50,970 nucleotides of DNA, from contig JAYOFL010000019.1 in assembly GCA_038117205.1 (NCBI GenBank), positions 1 through 50,970 of the forward strand, written 5' to 3'. Source of the DNA: JAQBZY01 sp038117205. Its GTDB lineage: Bacteria; Pseudomonadota; Alphaproteobacteria; Rhodospirillales; Casp-alpha2. A model generated the notes under the pieces. It did no database searches. It saw only the letters and a list, made by a program, of their open reading frames with translations, and was not told the origin of the DNA. Positions 15,717 to 24,593 of this stretch are shown one piece after another. How positions within the stretch are numbered: the first letter of the stretch is position 1; the number at the start of each line of letters is the position of its first letter. The position numbers and the translations under genes are program-made.

Positions 15717-17087
15717 ATGGACCCGAGAAAGGTCAAATCGATCGCCGACGCCCGCGCCATCGTCGAGAAGCGCGGTCTCGACTACGTCAAGGTCGGCGTC
15801 TTCGATATCGACGGCATCATGCGCGGCAAATACATGTCGAAGGAGAAGTTCTTCTCGTCCCTCGAGAAGGGATTCGGCTTCTGCGACGTCGTCGTCGGGT
15901 GGGACTCCTATGACCAGCTTTACGACAACGTGACGCTGACCGGCTGGCACACGGGCTATCCCGATGCCGCCGTGCGCCTGCTGCCGGAAAGCTGCCGCGA
16001 GATCGCCTGGGAAGACGGCATGCTGTTCTTCCTCGGCGAGTTCGCCGACAAGTACGAGGCGATCTGCCCGCGCGCCGTTCTCCGCCGCGTCATCGATCGC
16101 GCCGACGCCATGGGCTACAAGGTGCTGGCCGGTTTCGAGTTCGAGTTCTTCGTTTTCAAGGAGACGCCGGACAGCGTCCGCGAGAAGAACTACCGCAACC
16201 TGAAGCCGATCCAGCCGGGCTTCTTCGGTTATTCGGTTCTCCGCAATACGGTCGAAAGCGAGCTTTACCGCGACCTGCTCGACGGCTGCCAGCAGATGGA
16301 CATGCCGCTGGAAGGCCTGCACGAGGAAACCGGCCCCGGCGTTCTGGAAGCCGCCATCACGGTCGATCAGGCGCTCGCCGCCGCCGACAAGGCGGCCCTG
16401 TTCAAGACCTTCACCAAGATCATGATGCAAAAGCGCGGCCTGATGGCGACCTTCATGGCGAAGTGGTCGCCCGACTGGCCCGGCCAGTCCGGCCACATCC
16501 ACGTCTCGCTGGTCAAGAAGTCCGGCGGCAAGGGCGTCTTCTACGACGCCAAGGCGCCGGACAACATGAGCAAGCTGATGACGCAGTTCGTCGCCGGCCA
16601 ACAGAAGCTGATGCCGGAATTCCTGGCGATGATCTCGCCGACGGTGAACAGCTACACGCGCCTCATCCCCGGCTTCTGGGCGCCGACCGACGCCACCTGG
16701 GCCGTCGACAACCGCACCACGGCGCTCCGCGTCGTGCCGGGTTCGGAAAAGTCGCAGCGCGTCGAATTCCGCGTCGCCGCCGCCGACTGCAACCCGTACC
16801 TGGCGCTCGCCGCCGCCGTCGCGTCGGGCCTGCACGGCATCGAAGCGGAACTGACGCCGGAACCGAAGGTCGAAGGCAACGCCTACGACAGGACGTTCCC
16901 GAAGAAGCTCGCCCTGCCCCGCACGCTCTGGGACGCGGCGCAGCGTTTCAAGGGATCGAAGGTGGCGCGCGACATGTTCGGCGACACCTTCGTCGACCAC
17001 TACGCGGCGACCCGCGAGTGGGAAGAACGGCAATTCCGCCGCCACATCACCGATTGGGAAATGGAGCGGTACTTCGAGATCATCTGA
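15717..17087 (+). CDS. Glutamine synthetase-family ligase (GlnA/PuuA-like)
   Basis: A 456-residue ATP-dependent amine-glutamate ligase of the GS family. The N-terminal beta-grasp carries VGVFDIDGIMRGKYM; catalytic-domain motifs include GFEFEFFVF (metal Glu), HEETGPGVLEAAI, GQSGHIHVSL (metal His), and NPYLALAAAVASGLHGI in the late region. Starting with an FDIDG...RGK motif rather than that of housekeeping GlnA is typical of paralogues that gamma-glutamylate amines (polyamines, ethanolamine, isopropylamine). The ATG follows AGCGGAGGAA. It opens an operon with two dehydrogenases and a LysE exporter, favouring gamma-glutamylation of an amine or amino-alcohol over ammonia assimilation. Substrate is inference. 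Confidence 0.8.
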   Translation: MDPRKVKSIADARAIVEKRGLDYVKVGVFDIDGIMRGKYMSKEKFFSSLEKGFGFCDVVVGWDSYDQLYDNVTLTGWHTGYPDAAVRLLPESCREIAWEDGMLFFLGEFADKYEAICPRAVLRRVIDRADAMGYKVLAGFEFEFFVFKETPDSVREKNYRNLKPIQPGFFGYSVLRNTVESELYRDLLDGCQQMDMPLEGLHEETGPGVLEAAITVDQALAAADKAALFKTFTKIMMQKRGLMATFMAKWSPDWPGQSGHIHVSLVKKSGGKGVFYDAKAPDNMSKLMTQFVAGQQKLMPEFLAMISPTVNSYTRLIPGFWAPTDATWAVDNRTTALRVVPGSEKSQRVEFRVAAADCNPYLALAAAVASGLHGIEAELTPEPKVEGNAYDRTFPKKLALPRTLWDAAQRFKGSKVARDMFGDTFVDHYAATREWEERQFRRHITDWEMERYFEII

Positions 17088-17109
17088 TCCCGGCCGGTAC
17101 CGGAAGGCC

Positions 17110-17745
17110 ATGAAACAATTCCGCATCGTTCTGTTCGTCCTGGCACTGGTCCTGCCCGTGTTCGCGGCAGCCACCGCGCAGCAGGAAACCTCTATCGTCG
17201 CCAAGGTGACGAAGATCGAAAAGGCGGCCATCGCCCTGCAGGACGCCCTGCCGCGTCCGCTCGCCGTCGGCAGCCAGATCCAGCTCGGCGACATTCTGTC
17301 GACCGGCAAGGGAGCGCGCCTGGAATTCGAGATGACCGACGGCACGAAGGTTCAGTTGGGCGAGCGCAGCCAGTTCGTGGTGCTGGAATTCGTCATGAAC
17401 CAGAACGGCGGCAACGCCGTGATGCGGATGATCGAGGGCGCCTTCGCGGTTTCCAGCGGTAAGATGATGCAATTGGCCGACGCCAAGATGACGGTGCAGA
17501 CGGAAGCGGCCACCATCGGCATCCGCGGTACGTCCTTCTGGGGCGGCACCCTCGACGGCGAGTTCGAGGTGGCGCTGCTGTCCGGCAAGGGTATCTACGT
17601 GGAAAACAAGGCCGGCCGGATCGAACTCGACAAGATCGGCGACGGCACGAAAATCCTCTCCCCCGACCAACCGCCGACGGCACCCAATGCCTGGCCGAAG
17701 GCCAAACTCGACCGCACGGCCGCCACGGTACGTTTCAGCAACTGA
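17110..17745 (+). CDS. Exported FecR-domain protein
   Basis: A 211-residue protein with a signal peptide (MKQFRIVLFVLALVLPVFAAATAQ, cleavage near residue 24) and a FecR-like beta-rich domain: LAVGSQIQLGDILSTGKGARLEFEMTDGTKVQLG, then TEAATIGIRGTSFWGG. Such periplasmic FecR-domain proteins occur apart from any sigma factor and generally have unknown function. It lies 22 bp after the glutamine-synthetase-like gene and 10 bp before the aldehyde dehydrogenase, so it is co-transcribed, an odd envelope gene inside a catabolic operon. No sigma factor or TonB receptor is nearby. Confidence 0.75.
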   Translation: MKQFRIVLFVLALVLPVFAAATAQQETSIVAKVTKIEKAAIALQDALPRPLAVGSQIQLGDILSTGKGARLEFEMTDGTKVQLGERSQFVVLEFVMNQNGGNAVMRMIEGAFAVSSGKMMQLADAKMTVQTEAATIGIRGTSFWGGTLDGEFEVALLSGKGIYVENKAGRIELDKIGDGTKILSPDQPPTAPNAWPKAKLDRTAATVRFSN

Positions 17746-17755
17746 CGGAACACAC

Positions 17756-19147
17756 ATGACCAGCACGTTTACCTGTCGCTCGCCGATTGACGGCGGCATC
17801 GTCTGCGAACGCCCGCACGCGTCCGAAGCCGACATCGACAAGGCCATCGCCGAGGCCGCTTCCGCCGCCAGGACCTGGCGCGAGACGCCGCTCGCCGAGC
17901 GAACCAGGGTCGTCGCCGCCGCCGTCGACTGGGTGATGGCGCACAAGCAGGACCTGGCCGCCGACATCACCCGCCAGATGGGTCGGCCGATCCGCTATAC
18001 GCCCGGCGAAATCGGCGGCTTCGAGGAACGGTCGCGCTACATGATCGACATCGCGCCGGCCGCCCTCGCCGACGTCAAACTGCCGGCGAAGCCCGGCTTC
18101 GACCGCTACATCCGGCGGAGCCCGGTCGGCCCCGTGTTCGTCATCGCGCCCTGGAACTATCCTTGGCTGACGTCCGTGAACGCCATCGTACCGGCCTTGC
18201 TGGCCGGCAATCCGGTGATCCTCAAGCACTCGGCGCAGACGCCGCTGGTCGCGGAAGCCTACGGCAAGGCCTTCGAGGCCGCCGGACTGCCGAAGGGTGT
18301 GTTCCGCTATCTGCACCTGACGCACGACCAGACGTCGCGCATCATCGGCGCGCCGGAAATCCGCTTCGTCGCCTTCACCGGGTCCGTGCCCGGCGGCAAG
18401 GCCGTCGAACAGGCCGCCGCCGGCCGGTTCATCGGCCTCGGTCTCGAGCTCGGCGGCAAGGATCCGGGCTACGTGCGCGCCGACGCCGATCTCGACGGAG
18501 CCGTCGGCGGCCTGATCGACGGCGCGTTCTTCAACTCCGGCCAATCCTGCTGCGGCATCGAGCGCATCTACGTGCACAAGAGCCTGTTCGACGGCTTCGT
18601 CGAAAAGGCGGTGGCGCTCACCAACGAATACGTGCTCGGCGATCCGATGGATCAGGCGACGACGCTGGGACCGATGGTCCGCGCGTCGGCCGCCGATTTC
18701 GTCAGGAAGCAGATCGCCGACGCCGTCGCCGCCGGCGCGAAGACGTTGATCGACACAAAGGCCTTCAAGGCCGACAAGCCGGGCACGCCCTACATGGCGC
18801 CGCAGATCGTCGTCGGCGTCGATCATTCCATGGACCTGATGCTGGAGGAAAGCTTCGGCCCCGTCGTCGGCATCATGCCCGTCGCCGACGACGAAGAAGC
18901 GCTCAAGCTGATGAACGACAGCGCCTATGGCCTCACCGCCGCTGTCTACACCAAGGATGCCGACGCGGCGGCCCGGCTCGGCGAACGGTTGGATACGGGG
19001 ACCGTGTTCATGAACCGCTGCGACTATCTGGACCCGGCGCTGGCGTGGACCGGCGTCAAGGATTCGGGCCGCGGCTGCACGCTTTCCTCACTCGGTTACG
19101 AGCAACTGACGCAACCCAAGTCGTTCCATCTCAAGACAGGAGCCTGA
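17756..19147 (+). CDS. NAD(P)-dependent aldehyde dehydrogenase
   Basis: A 463-residue aldehyde dehydrogenase. The substrate/cofactor region contains FVIAPWNYPWLTSVN, the general base Glu231 sits in LELGGKDPGYV, and the nucleophile Cys265 in NSGQSCCGIERI, followed by a second Cys266 as in several family members. EESFGPVVGIMPV is the conserved distal motif. The ATG at 17756 is 10 bp after the FecR-domain gene; 5 bp separates its stop from the LysE gene. Together with the alcohol dehydrogenase and the glutamine-synthetase-like ligase, it could oxidise a gamma-glutamyl amino-aldehyde or a free aldehyde. The natural substrate is unknown. Confidence 0.87.
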   Translation: MTSTFTCRSPIDGGIVCERPHASEADIDKAIAEAASAARTWRETPLAERTRVVAAAVDWVMAHKQDLAADITRQMGRPIRYTPGEIGGFEERSRYMIDIAPAALADVKLPAKPGFDRYIRRSPVGPVFVIAPWNYPWLTSVNAIVPALLAGNPVILKHSAQTPLVAEAYGKAFEAAGLPKGVFRYLHLTHDQTSRIIGAPEIRFVAFTGSVPGGKAVEQAAAGRFIGLGLELGGKDPGYVRADADLDGAVGGLIDGAFFNSGQSCCGIERIYVHKSLFDGFVEKAVALTNEYVLGDPMDQATTLGPMVRASAADFVRKQIADAVAAGAKTLIDTKAFKADKPGTPYMAPQIVVGVDHSMDLMLEESFGPVVGIMPVADDEEALKLMNDSAYGLTAAVYTKDADAAARLGERLDTGTVFMNRCDYLDPALAWTGVKDSGRGCTLSSLGYEQLTQPKSFHLKTGA

Positions 19148-19152
19148 ACGTC

Positions 19153-19773
19153 ATGTCGTTCGAGACGTGGGTGAAATTCGCCCTCTTCTGGATCGCCGCC
19201 GCCGCATTTCCCGGCCCGAACGCCGCCTATTCGATGGCGCTCGGCTCGCGCCGCGGCGGGCAGGCCGCCATCGCGGCGGCCGCCGGATTCTCGTTCGCCG
19301 TCATCTGTTACGTCACGCTGGTCGGTTTCGGCCTGCTCGCCTTCATCGCCGCCAGCGCGGAAGCGTTCGAACTGCTGCGCTGGGTCGGCGTCGGCTACAT
19401 GTTCTACCTCGCCTATCGCACCTGGCGCGCGCCGACCGATCCGGCCAAGCCGCCCAAGATCGACAACCGCGAAGCCGGCGGCATCTTCGTCAAGGCGGCG
19501 CTGATCTCGCTCACCAATCCGAAGTCGGCGCTGACTTATGTCCTGGTCTATCCGCTGTTCATGGACGGCGCCGAGGACCCGGTATTGCAACTGGCCATCC
19601 TGGGCGTCACGTCCACCGTCATCTCGTTCCTCAACTACACCGCTTACGGCCTCGTCGCCGGCCGGCTTGGCCGTCTGATCAAGAGCCACCGTCAGGCGCT
19701 CGTCCGTAATCGCATCTTCGCCACCATCTTCGCCGGCGCGGGCCTCGCCCTCGCTTGGGCGGAGCGCAAATAG
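19153..19773 (+). CDS. LysE/RhtB-family amino-acid or amine exporter
   Basis: A 206-residue inner-membrane protein with about six helices and the family signature FPGPNAAYSMALGSRRGGQAA near the N-terminus, then LRWVGVGYMFYLAYRTWR and the ISLTNPKSALTYVLVYPLF segment. LysE/RhtB proteins export amino acids, homoserine lactones or related compounds. It begins 5 bp after the aldehyde dehydrogenase and ends 9 bp before the alcohol dehydrogenase, so it belongs to this operon and may relieve accumulation of an amino acid or amine intermediate. Substrate is not deducible. Confidence 0.85.
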   Translation: MSFETWVKFALFWIAAAAFPGPNAAYSMALGSRRGGQAAIAAAAGFSFAVICYVTLVGFGLLAFIAASAEAFELLRWVGVGYMFYLAYRTWRAPTDPAKPPKIDNREAGGIFVKAALISLTNPKSALTYVLVYPLFMDGAEDPVLQLAILGVTSTVISFLNYTAYGLVAGRLGRLIKSHRQALVRNRIFATIFAGAGLALAWAERK

Positions 19774-19782
19774 GAAACAGAA

Positions 19783-20958
19783 ATGTCCGACGAACTCTCG
19801 AAACTCGCCGCCAACTGGAACTATCCGACCGCCGTCCGCTTCGGCGTCGGCCGCATCAAGGAGCTTTCCAAGGCGTGCCGCAGCCTCGGCATGAAAAAGC
19901 CGCTGCTGGTCACCGACCCGGGCCTCAAGGGGCTGCCGATGATTTCCGACGCCATCGCCGCCAACGCGGCGGATGGCATGCCGACCGGACTGTTCGCCGA
20001 ACTGCGCCCGAACCCGATCGGCGCCAACGTCGAGGACGGCATCCGCGTCTACCGTGAGGGCGGTTACGACGGCATCATCGCCTGGGGCGGCGGCAGCGCC
20101 ATGGACACGGCCAAGGCGATCGCGCTGATGGTCGGCCAGAGCCGTTCCATATGGGACTTCGAGGACGTCGGCACCAACTGGAAGAACGCCGATCCGGACG
20201 GCATAGCCCCCGTCGTCGCCGTGCCGACCACGTCCGGCACCGGTTCGGAAGTCGGCCGGGCGTCCGTCATCACGCACGAGGCGACGCACACCAAGAAGAT
20301 CATCTTCCATCCGAAGATGATGCCGGGCGTCGTGATCTGCGATCCGGAACTGGTGCAGGGCCTGCCCGCCAACATCACGGCGTGGACCGGCATGGACGCG
20401 CTGGCGCACTGCCTGGAAGCCTATTGCGCGCCGTTCTATCACCCGATGGCGGAAGGCGTCGCGGTCGAGGGCATGCGCCTCGTCAAGGAATGGCTGCCCA
20501 CCGCCGTCGCCGACGGCAAGAACCTGGTCGCCCGCGCCCACATGATGTCCGCCGCCGCCATGGGCGCGACGGCGTTCCAGAAGGGCTTGGGCGCCATCCA
20601 TTCGTTGTCGCATCCGGTCGGCGCCATCTTCGACACGCACCACGGGCTCACCAACGCCGTCTTCATGCCCTACGTGCTGGCGTTCAACCGGCGCGCCATC
20701 AACGACAAGATGTCGCGGCTCGCCAAGTACCTCGGCCTCAAGGGCCGCGCGACGACGGCGATCATCGACTGGTCGCTGGAGCTCCGCGAGCAGTTCAAGA
20801 TTCCGCACACCTGCGCCGAACTCGGCGTCGACGGTTCGCGCCTCGACGAATTGGCGAAGATGGCGGCCGAGGATCCGACCGCCGGCGGCAACCCGGTCAA
20901 GGCCGGCACCCGGCAGATGCGCCGCATGTACGAAGCGGCTATGGTCGGGAAGGTCTGA
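19783..20958 (+). CDS. Iron-containing (group III) alcohol dehydrogenase
   Basis: A 391-residue alcohol dehydrogenase of the Fe-ADH family that interconverts an alcohol and aldehyde with NAD(P). GWGGGSAMDTAK is the nucleotide-phosphate loop, TTSGTGSEVGRASVI the conserved domain-1 motif, and the metal ligands lie in TGMDALAHCLEAY and in the His-rich IHSLSHPVGAIFDTHHGL. Upstream and downstream genes are in the same direction with gaps of 9 and 40 bp. Paired with the aldehyde dehydrogenase it could carry an alcohol through to an acid. Confidence 0.9.
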   Translation: MSDELSKLAANWNYPTAVRFGVGRIKELSKACRSLGMKKPLLVTDPGLKGLPMISDAIAANAADGMPTGLFAELRPNPIGANVEDGIRVYREGGYDGIIAWGGGSAMDTAKAIALMVGQSRSIWDFEDVGTNWKNADPDGIAPVVAVPTTSGTGSEVGRASVITHEATHTKKIIFHPKMMPGVVICDPELVQGLPANITAWTGMDALAHCLEAYCAPFYHPMAEGVAVEGMRLVKEWLPTAVADGKNLVARAHMMSAAAMGATAFQKGLGAIHSLSHPVGAIFDTHHGLTNAVFMPYVLAFNRRAINDKMSRLAKYLGLKGRATTAIIDWSLELREQFKIPHTCAELGVDGSRLDELAKMAAEDPTAGGNPVKAGTRQMRRMYEAAMVGKV

Positions 20959-20998
20959 TCCGCCCGGCCGGGGTCGGATCGCCCGACGGGAGTAGCTG

Positions 20999-21658
20999 AT
21001 GGCCTGGCTGGACGCGAAGCTGATCGAGACGGGGCTGGTCGCCTTCACCACGTTCTTCGCGGTGATCGGCCCCATCGACGTGGCGGCGATCTTTGCCGGA
21101 CTGACGGCGCACATGTCGGCGCAGCTCCGCCGCCGCATGGCGATCAAGGGTGTGCTGATCGCCTCCTGTATCCTGCTTTTGTTCGCCTTCTTCGGAAAGG
21201 CGTTGCTCGGCTATCTGGGGATCACGCTGCCGGCTCTCAAGGCGGCGGGCGGAATCCTGCTGCTGCTCGTCGGCATCAACATGGTGCTGGCGCACCCGTC
21301 CGGCATCAGTTCGACGACGGCGGACGAAAACGCCGAAGCCGCGCAGCGGCCGGATATTTCCGTCTTTCCGCTGGCGACGCCGCTGATCGCCGGCGCCGGC
21401 ACCATGGGCGCGGTGGTTCTGCTGATGGCGAACGCCGACCACGATCCGGCGCACATGGCGATGGTCATCACGGCGCTGCTCGCCGTGTTGGCGATCTGTC
21501 TCGGCTGCCTGCTGATGGCGACGCAGGTACAGAAGATCCTGGGCGTCACCGGGCTCAACGTCATTTCGCGCGTCATCGGCGTGTTGCTGACGGCGCTTGC
21601 CGTGCAGTTCATCTTCGACGGCATTCGCGGCAGTTCGCTGCTCGCCGGTCCCGGCTGA
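20999..21658 (+). CDS. MarC-family integral membrane protein
   Basis: A 219-residue MarC/UPF0056 protein with six predicted helices. Recognisable segments are AFTTFFAVIGPIDVAAIFAGLT, then LKAAGGILLLLVGINM, PLATPLIAGAGTMGAVV and the C-terminal VISRVIGVLLTALAVQFIFDGI. The family is widespread in inner membranes and has no settled function; it was once linked to multiple antibiotic resistance, a role not upheld. It may be the last gene of the operon that begins with the glutamine-synthetase-like ligase (40-bp gap) and converges with the amidotransferase-like gene. Confidence 0.85.
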   Translation: MAWLDAKLIETGLVAFTTFFAVIGPIDVAAIFAGLTAHMSAQLRRRMAIKGVLIASCILLLFAFFGKALLGYLGITLPALKAAGGILLLLVGINMVLAHPSGISSTTADENAEAAQRPDISVFPLATPLIAGAGTMGAVVLLMANADHDPAHMAMVITALLAVLAICLGCLLMATQVQKILGVTGLNVISRVIGVLLTALAVQFIFDGIRGSSLLAGPG

Positions 21659-21673
21659 GCACTCCCGACGGAC

Positions 21674-22531
21674 CTAAGCGGCGAGCACCGCCTTTTCCAC
21701 CCAGTTCCTGATTTCCCGGCAGCGGATTTCGGCGTCCAGCACGTCGCTGTCGATGCCGAGTTGCCAGGCGAGGTCGCGCCGGCTCGGGTCCTGGTGCAGG
21801 GCGTCCAGCATGGCGACGTGCCGGTCGAGCGCGTCCCGGTCCTGGAAGAAACCCTGCGTCACTATGTCGTCGCCGTAGCGTTGATAGATGCGGGCGATGT
21901 GGTTGAGATCGAATTCCGGGTGATACTGCACGCCCCAGAAGCTGCCCGCACCCCAGCGGATCACCGCCGCCTGCACCGCCGAATGGGCGTTCGACGCCAG
22001 GATGACGGAGCCCGCCGGCAGATGCGTCACCTCGTCGTAGTGCACGCACGGACTGTCGAAGACGTCCGGCTTGTCGGCATAAAGGCCGTGTCCACGCCCC
22101 GCTGCCGTGAGCGACAGCTTGCGCGCGAAACCGACCTCGCGGCCGCGCGGGCTCTTGATGACCGTGCCGCCGGTCGCGGCGGCGGCCACCTGCAGGCCCC
22201 AGCAGCTTCCCAAGACCGGCATGCCGGCGTCGAGGGCGGCGCGCATCATGTCGATCTGGCGCGTCACCGCCGGCTCGCCGGAATAGATGTGCAGGCCGGA
22301 GCCCGAGAACACCAGCCCGTCGAAATCGCCGAGCGACGTCCCTTTCGGCAGATAGGCGTCGCCGTCGGCCGGCGAAACCGTGGTGATCTTGGCGTTCGGG
22401 AACATGCGGCGGATTTCGTTGGCGTAACGCTCGCCGTTCGCCTCGCCACCGCAGGCGCGCATGGCGTCGCTGCGGTCCTTGGTATTGCCTTCGGCGATCA
22501 GGATTTTCGGCGCCGCGTCCCGCGTCCGCAT
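21674..22531 (-). CDS. Class I glutamine amidotransferase-like protein
   Basis: A 285-residue protein with a class I amidotransferase fold related to the GMP-synthase GATase domain. The nucleophile Cys lies in VLGSCWGLQVAAAATGG and the His-x-Glu of the triad in GVQYHPEFD. It is free-standing and longer than a plain GATase, with a C-terminal extension (after about 210) rich in charged helices. PuuD-type gamma-glutamyl hydrolases share this fold, which would complement the glutamine-synthetase-like ligase in the convergent operon 15 bp away. That is inference; many such proteins are unassigned. The 67-bp gap upstream has no clear promoter. Confidence 0.78.
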   Translation of the reverse strand: MRTRDAAPKILIAEGNTKDRSDAMRACGGEANGERYANEIRRMFPNAKITTVSPADGDAYLPKGTSLGDFDGLVFSGSGLHIYSGEPAVTRQIDMMRAALDAGMPVLGSCWGLQVAAAATGGTVIKSPRGREVGFARKLSLTAAGRGHGLYADKPDVFDSPCVHYDEVTHLPAGSVILASNAHSAVQAAVIRWGAGSFWGVQYHPEFDLNHIARIYQRYGDDIVTQGFFQDRDALDRHVAMLDALHQDPSRRDLAWQLGIDSDVLDAEIRCREIRNWVEKAVLAA

Positions 22532-22598
22532 GATTTAAAACTCCTCGTGGCGACGGTCGGCGGATGGTGCCGCCGGCCCCTTGGCCGGTCAATACCCG

Positions 22599-23348
22599 TC
22601 AGGAATTTCCGGGCCGCGCAGCCGGGGCCGCCGCCCGGGCCGCCGCCAGATGCTTTTCCGCGACCTCGATCTGGCTCTTGTTCATGCCGGCGACGAGCCG
22701 CTGACGCGCCGCGAACGGGTCGAATTCCGCCCGGTAGGCCTTGACCCGGTCGGCCCGCTCCGCCGCCAGCGAATAGTAGACATAGGCCGCGATGGGATCG
22801 CGCTCGATCCCCCAGCCGGATTCGGTCATGGTGCCGAGGAGATATTGCGCCACCGGGTTCCCCTGCGCCGCCGCGACCCCGCAGTGGCTGAGCGCCCGGC
22901 TGAAATCCTGCGGCACGCCCTGGCCCCGGAAATAGAGCTCGGCCAGCCGGAAATGCGCGGTCGCGTCCTTGGAAAGGCGCGTCGCCAGACCGTACCACTC
23001 CGCCGCGCGGTGATAATCCCGTTTGACGCCGTCGCCGGCCTCGTACATCTCGCCGACCGCCACCTGCGCCGGCGGATACCCCTTGTCGGCGGCCTTGCGT
23101 AGCCAGCTCAATGCCTCGGCGGGATTGCGGAGCGGCTCCGGCGCTTTCCTGAGCAGATTCCCGAGCACCGTGAATTCGGCGTAATCGCCGGTCGCCGCCT
23201 TCGCGCGCGCCGCCTCGACCTGATGCTGATAGGCGAGCAGCGCCAGAGCCGCCGGATCCTGCTTCTTGTCGCCCAGGAAGACGTGCCCGGCCCAGGCCGC
23301 CAGCAAAAGCGGCGCCAGGGTGATCAACAGCAGGTTTCTGAGGCGCAT
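22599..23348 (-). CDS. Membrane-anchored Sel1-repeat (TPR-like) protein
   Basis: A 249-residue protein with an N-terminal hydrophobic segment (LLLITLAPLLLAAWAGHVFL, about 6-25) and three or four Sel1-type repeats (about 75-185), for example LSWLRKAADKGYPPAQVAVGEMYEAGDGVKRDY and the RALSHCGVAAAQGNPVAQYLLG unit. The C-terminal tail is rich in Ala. The N-terminal segment acts as signal or anchor, so it should face the periplasm. Sel1 repeats mediate protein-protein contacts in signalling or envelope assembly. Its partner is unknown; the small lipoprotein gene lies just upstream in the same direction, 38 bp away. Confidence 0.75.
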   Translation of the reverse strand: MRLRNLLLITLAPLLLAAWAGHVFLGDKKQDPAALALLAYQHQVEAARAKAATGDYAEFTVLGNLLRKAPEPLRNPAEALSWLRKAADKGYPPAQVAVGEMYEAGDGVKRDYHRAAEWYGLATRLSKDATAHFRLAELYFRGQGVPQDFSRALSHCGVAAAQGNPVAQYLLGTMTESGWGIERDPIAAYVYYSLAAERADRVKAYRAEFDPFAARQRLVAGMNKSQIEVAEKHLAAARAAAPAARPGNS

Positions 23349-23386
23349 TCATTTCTCCGCGCCGCCGGCTCGCGGCGCGGCGGGTG

Positions 23387-23728
23387 TCACTTCGGCCGGT
23401 TGTGGTCGTTCATGTCGACCCGGGCGCGGCCCCCAGCCGTGGATTCCGGCCGATCATAGCACGTCACACCACCCAAATCCCGGTAGCAGTAGATGTTTTG
23501 CCGGACCACCTTCTCGTCTTCGACGCAGTAGGTCATGCCCATCTCCTTGCGGACGGTCGAGCAATTCTTGCCGCTGCCGATCGAAAAGGCATGATCGAGG
23601 ACGGTCTTGTCGGAACCGATGACAGTCACGGCCTCCAATTGCGCGACGGTCAATGGGTCGCAGGCGGCGAGGGCCATGCCCGAAAGGATCGCGGCGACCC
23701 GAAGAACGGCGGAAATACGCGGAATCAT
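23387..23728 (-). CDS. Small putative lipoprotein of unknown function
   Basis: A 113-residue protein with a hydrophobic start and lipobox-like MALAAC at about residues 18-23, suggesting lipidation. The mature part holds several cysteines (NCSTVRK, TYCVEDEK, IYCYRDLGGVTCYDRPE) likely to form disulphides in the periplasm. I recognise no family by name. It shares an orientation with the Sel1-repeat gene and is divergent from the YfgM-BamB-Der genes across a gap holding a 10-bp perfect inverted repeat. Confidence 0.65.
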   Translation of the reverse strand: MIPRISAVLRVAAILSGMALAACDPLTVAQLEAVTVIGSDKTVLDHAFSIGSGKNCSTVRKEMGMTYCVEDEKVVRQNIYCYRDLGGVTCYDRPESTAGGRARVDMNDHNRPK

Positions 23729-23804
23729 GGGGTATCGGCTCCCGGTAAGGACGCGTCATTCTGCCGCCGATCTGGTTAATACCCCGTTAACCGCCCCACC
23801 TGCC

Positions 23805-23834
23805 CGGAAATCGGCCGCCCGGCGCCGATTTCCG
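23805..23834. repeat. 10-bp inverted repeat in the lipoprotein / yfgM divergent region
   Basis: CGGAAATCGG at 23805-23814 and its exact complement CCGATTTCCG at 23825-23834 flank a 10-base GC loop. The site lies in a 199-bp divergent intergenic region and could be a regulator site or an RNA hairpin. It is not followed by a T tract, so a plain terminator is unlikely. Confidence 0.4.
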
Positions 23835-23927
23835 ATGCTAAGATGCTGCGATTGTTTGCATTCCAGCGGTCGGGCCGATATGTTTCCCCGCCTTTTCCGG
23901 CAATGAAAATCGAGGACGGAGCTCTCC

Positions 23928-24593
23928 GTGGCCGAACAGAACGACGACGCACTGATCCGTGAAATCGAAGAGGATCTCCGCCACGAACAGGCGATGAAGC
24001 TGTGGAAGGCCTACGGCACGTATGTGATCGCCGTCGCCGTCACCATCGTCGTCGTCGTCGCCGGTTACCAGGGGTGGCGGGTCTGGGATCTGGACCGCCG
24101 CAACGCCTGGACGGCGCAGCTCGTCTCCGCCGACATCCTGATCGAGGGCGGCAAGACCGACGACGCCGTCGCCGCTCTGGCAAAACTGGAAGCCGACGGC
24201 AACGCCGGGTTCGCCCTGATCGCGCGCCTGAAGAAGGCCGGCCTGCTCGCCGAGCAGGGCCAGGCGGACGCCGCTGCGAAGTCGTTCCTGGCCATCGCCG
24301 GCGACAGCGGGGTCGAGCAAAGGTTCCGCGATCTCGCGACCATCCTCGGCACCGTTCACGAAATCAATGCCGGCGCCGCAGATCCGGCGACGGTGGAGGC
24401 CCGGCTGGCGCCCTACCGCGATCCGAAAAGCGCCTGGCGCCACTCGGCGCGGGAATTGACCGCCCTGATGGCGCTCAAGGCCGGCGACGTGGCCAAGGCC
24501 CGCGAGAACCTGCAGGCGATCACACTGGACGCGCAGTCGCCGGGCGGCATACGCTCAAGGGCGCAGGAACTGCTACAGGCGATCGGATCGTGA
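23928..24593 (+). CDS. YfgM-like ancillary SecYEG translocon protein (TPR)
   Basis: A 221-residue single-pass membrane protein. A short cytoplasmic start is followed by a helix at about 28-48 (YGTYVIAVAVTIVVVVAGYQG) and a periplasmic TPR domain (repeats around ADILIEGGKTDDAVAALAKLE and LKKAGLLAEQGQADAAAKSF). Length and the conserved W..YG..V entry to the helix match the YfgM/DUF2133 family, which in E. coli associates with SecYEG and PpiD. Start is GTG at 23928. Its stop overlaps the bamB start, and the yfgM-bamB-der order is conserved across proteobacteria, strengthening the call. Confidence 0.85.
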   Translation: MAEQNDDALIREIEEDLRHEQAMKLWKAYGTYVIAVAVTIVVVVAGYQGWRVWDLDRRNAWTAQLVSADILIEGGKTDDAVAALAKLEADGNAGFALIARLKKAGLLAEQGQADAAAKSFLAIAGDSGVEQRFRDLATILGTVHEINAGAADPATVEARLAPYRDPKSAWRHSARELTALMALKAGDVAKARENLQAITLDAQSPGGIRSRAQELLQAIGS

